DNA of 6,605 nucleotides from assembly GCA_900767375.1 (NCBI GenBank), contig CAAFYX010000131.1:1-6605 (forward strand), written 5' to 3'. Position numbers and translations under genes: made by a program. The DNA is from Rikenellaceae bacterium. GTDB taxonomy: Bacteria; Bacteroidota; Bacteroidia; Bacteroidales; UBA932. The notes under the pieces were generated by a model, which searched no databases, was not told where the DNA came from, and saw nothing but the letters and a program-made list of their open reading frames with translations. Below are positions 6,583 through 6,605 of this stretch, one piece after another. How positions within the stretch are numbered: position 1 is the first letter of the stretch; the number at the start of each line of letters is the position of its first letter.

Positions 6583-6605
6583 ATGACAAGAGAAGAAATC
6601 AAAGA
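6583..6605 (+). CDS. start of a gene, possibly acyl carrier protein (truncated by window end)
   Basis: ATG at 6583 opens MTREEIK and runs off the window after seven full codons. It lies 24 bases after the ketosynthase stop, on the same strand, with an A-rich leader and no terminator between. The N-terminus resembles the first helix of acyl carrier proteins (MTREEI or MTREEV starts are common), and an ACP is the expected partner of a ketosynthase and ketoreductase. Seven residues cannot prove this, and the Ser attachment site (DSL) is out of view. Confidence 0.45.

Overview
The window most likely comes from a moderately GC-rich member of the Bacteroidota, probably Bacteroidales. This rests on three promoters of the Bacteroidota type (a -7 box TAnnTTTG, with a TTG or TTTG box 19-22 bases upstream), mostly A-rich leaders without strong Shine-Dalgarno sites, a lipoprotein of the LruC/DUF4842-like kind typical of that phylum, and a FabG/ketosynthase pair that resembles Bacteroidota aryl polyene/flexirubin-type clusters. 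Genus cannot be assigned from this sequence alone.

Layout. (1) 1-1311 (+): the C-terminal 436 residues of a large, probably secreted protein, with a lamin-tail-like domain that appears split by tandem beta-rich modules of a kind seen in accessory parts of glycoside hydrolases. (2) 1331-1981 (+): a complete aquaporin, 19 bases downstream of the first gene. A strong hairpin at 1998-2031 lies between it and the next, convergent gene. (3) 2049-3779 (-): a 576-residue lipoprotein with two related acidic modules joined by a short DPQGE repeat linker. (4) 3780-3967: a divergent promoter region serving gene 3 to the left and an acetyltransferase to the right. (5) 3968-4537 (+): a GNAT acetyltransferase of the RimJ/RimL type. 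(6) 4564-6605 (+): a promoter followed by a tight operon of a FabG-type ketoacyl-ACP reductase, a KAS II-like ketosynthase, and the first seven codons of a gene whose start looks like an acyl carrier protein.

How the genes work together. The last block is the only clear functional unit. A ketosynthase would condense malonyl-ACP units, the reductase would reduce the beta-keto product, and the partial gene may supply the carrier. The order (reductase, ketosynthase, carrier) and the unusual ketosynthase active-site surroundings suggest a secondary type II fatty-acid/polyketide pathway, possibly aryl polyene or flexirubin-like, rather than housekeeping fatty acid synthesis. The deciding genes (ammonia lyase, dehydratases, acyltransferase, exporter) would lie beyond position 6605. 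The other genes look like unrelated single units: an envelope or secreted glycan-related protein, a water channel, a surface lipoprotein and an acetyltransferase. I see no tRNA, rRNA, CRISPR array, insertion sequence or transposase.
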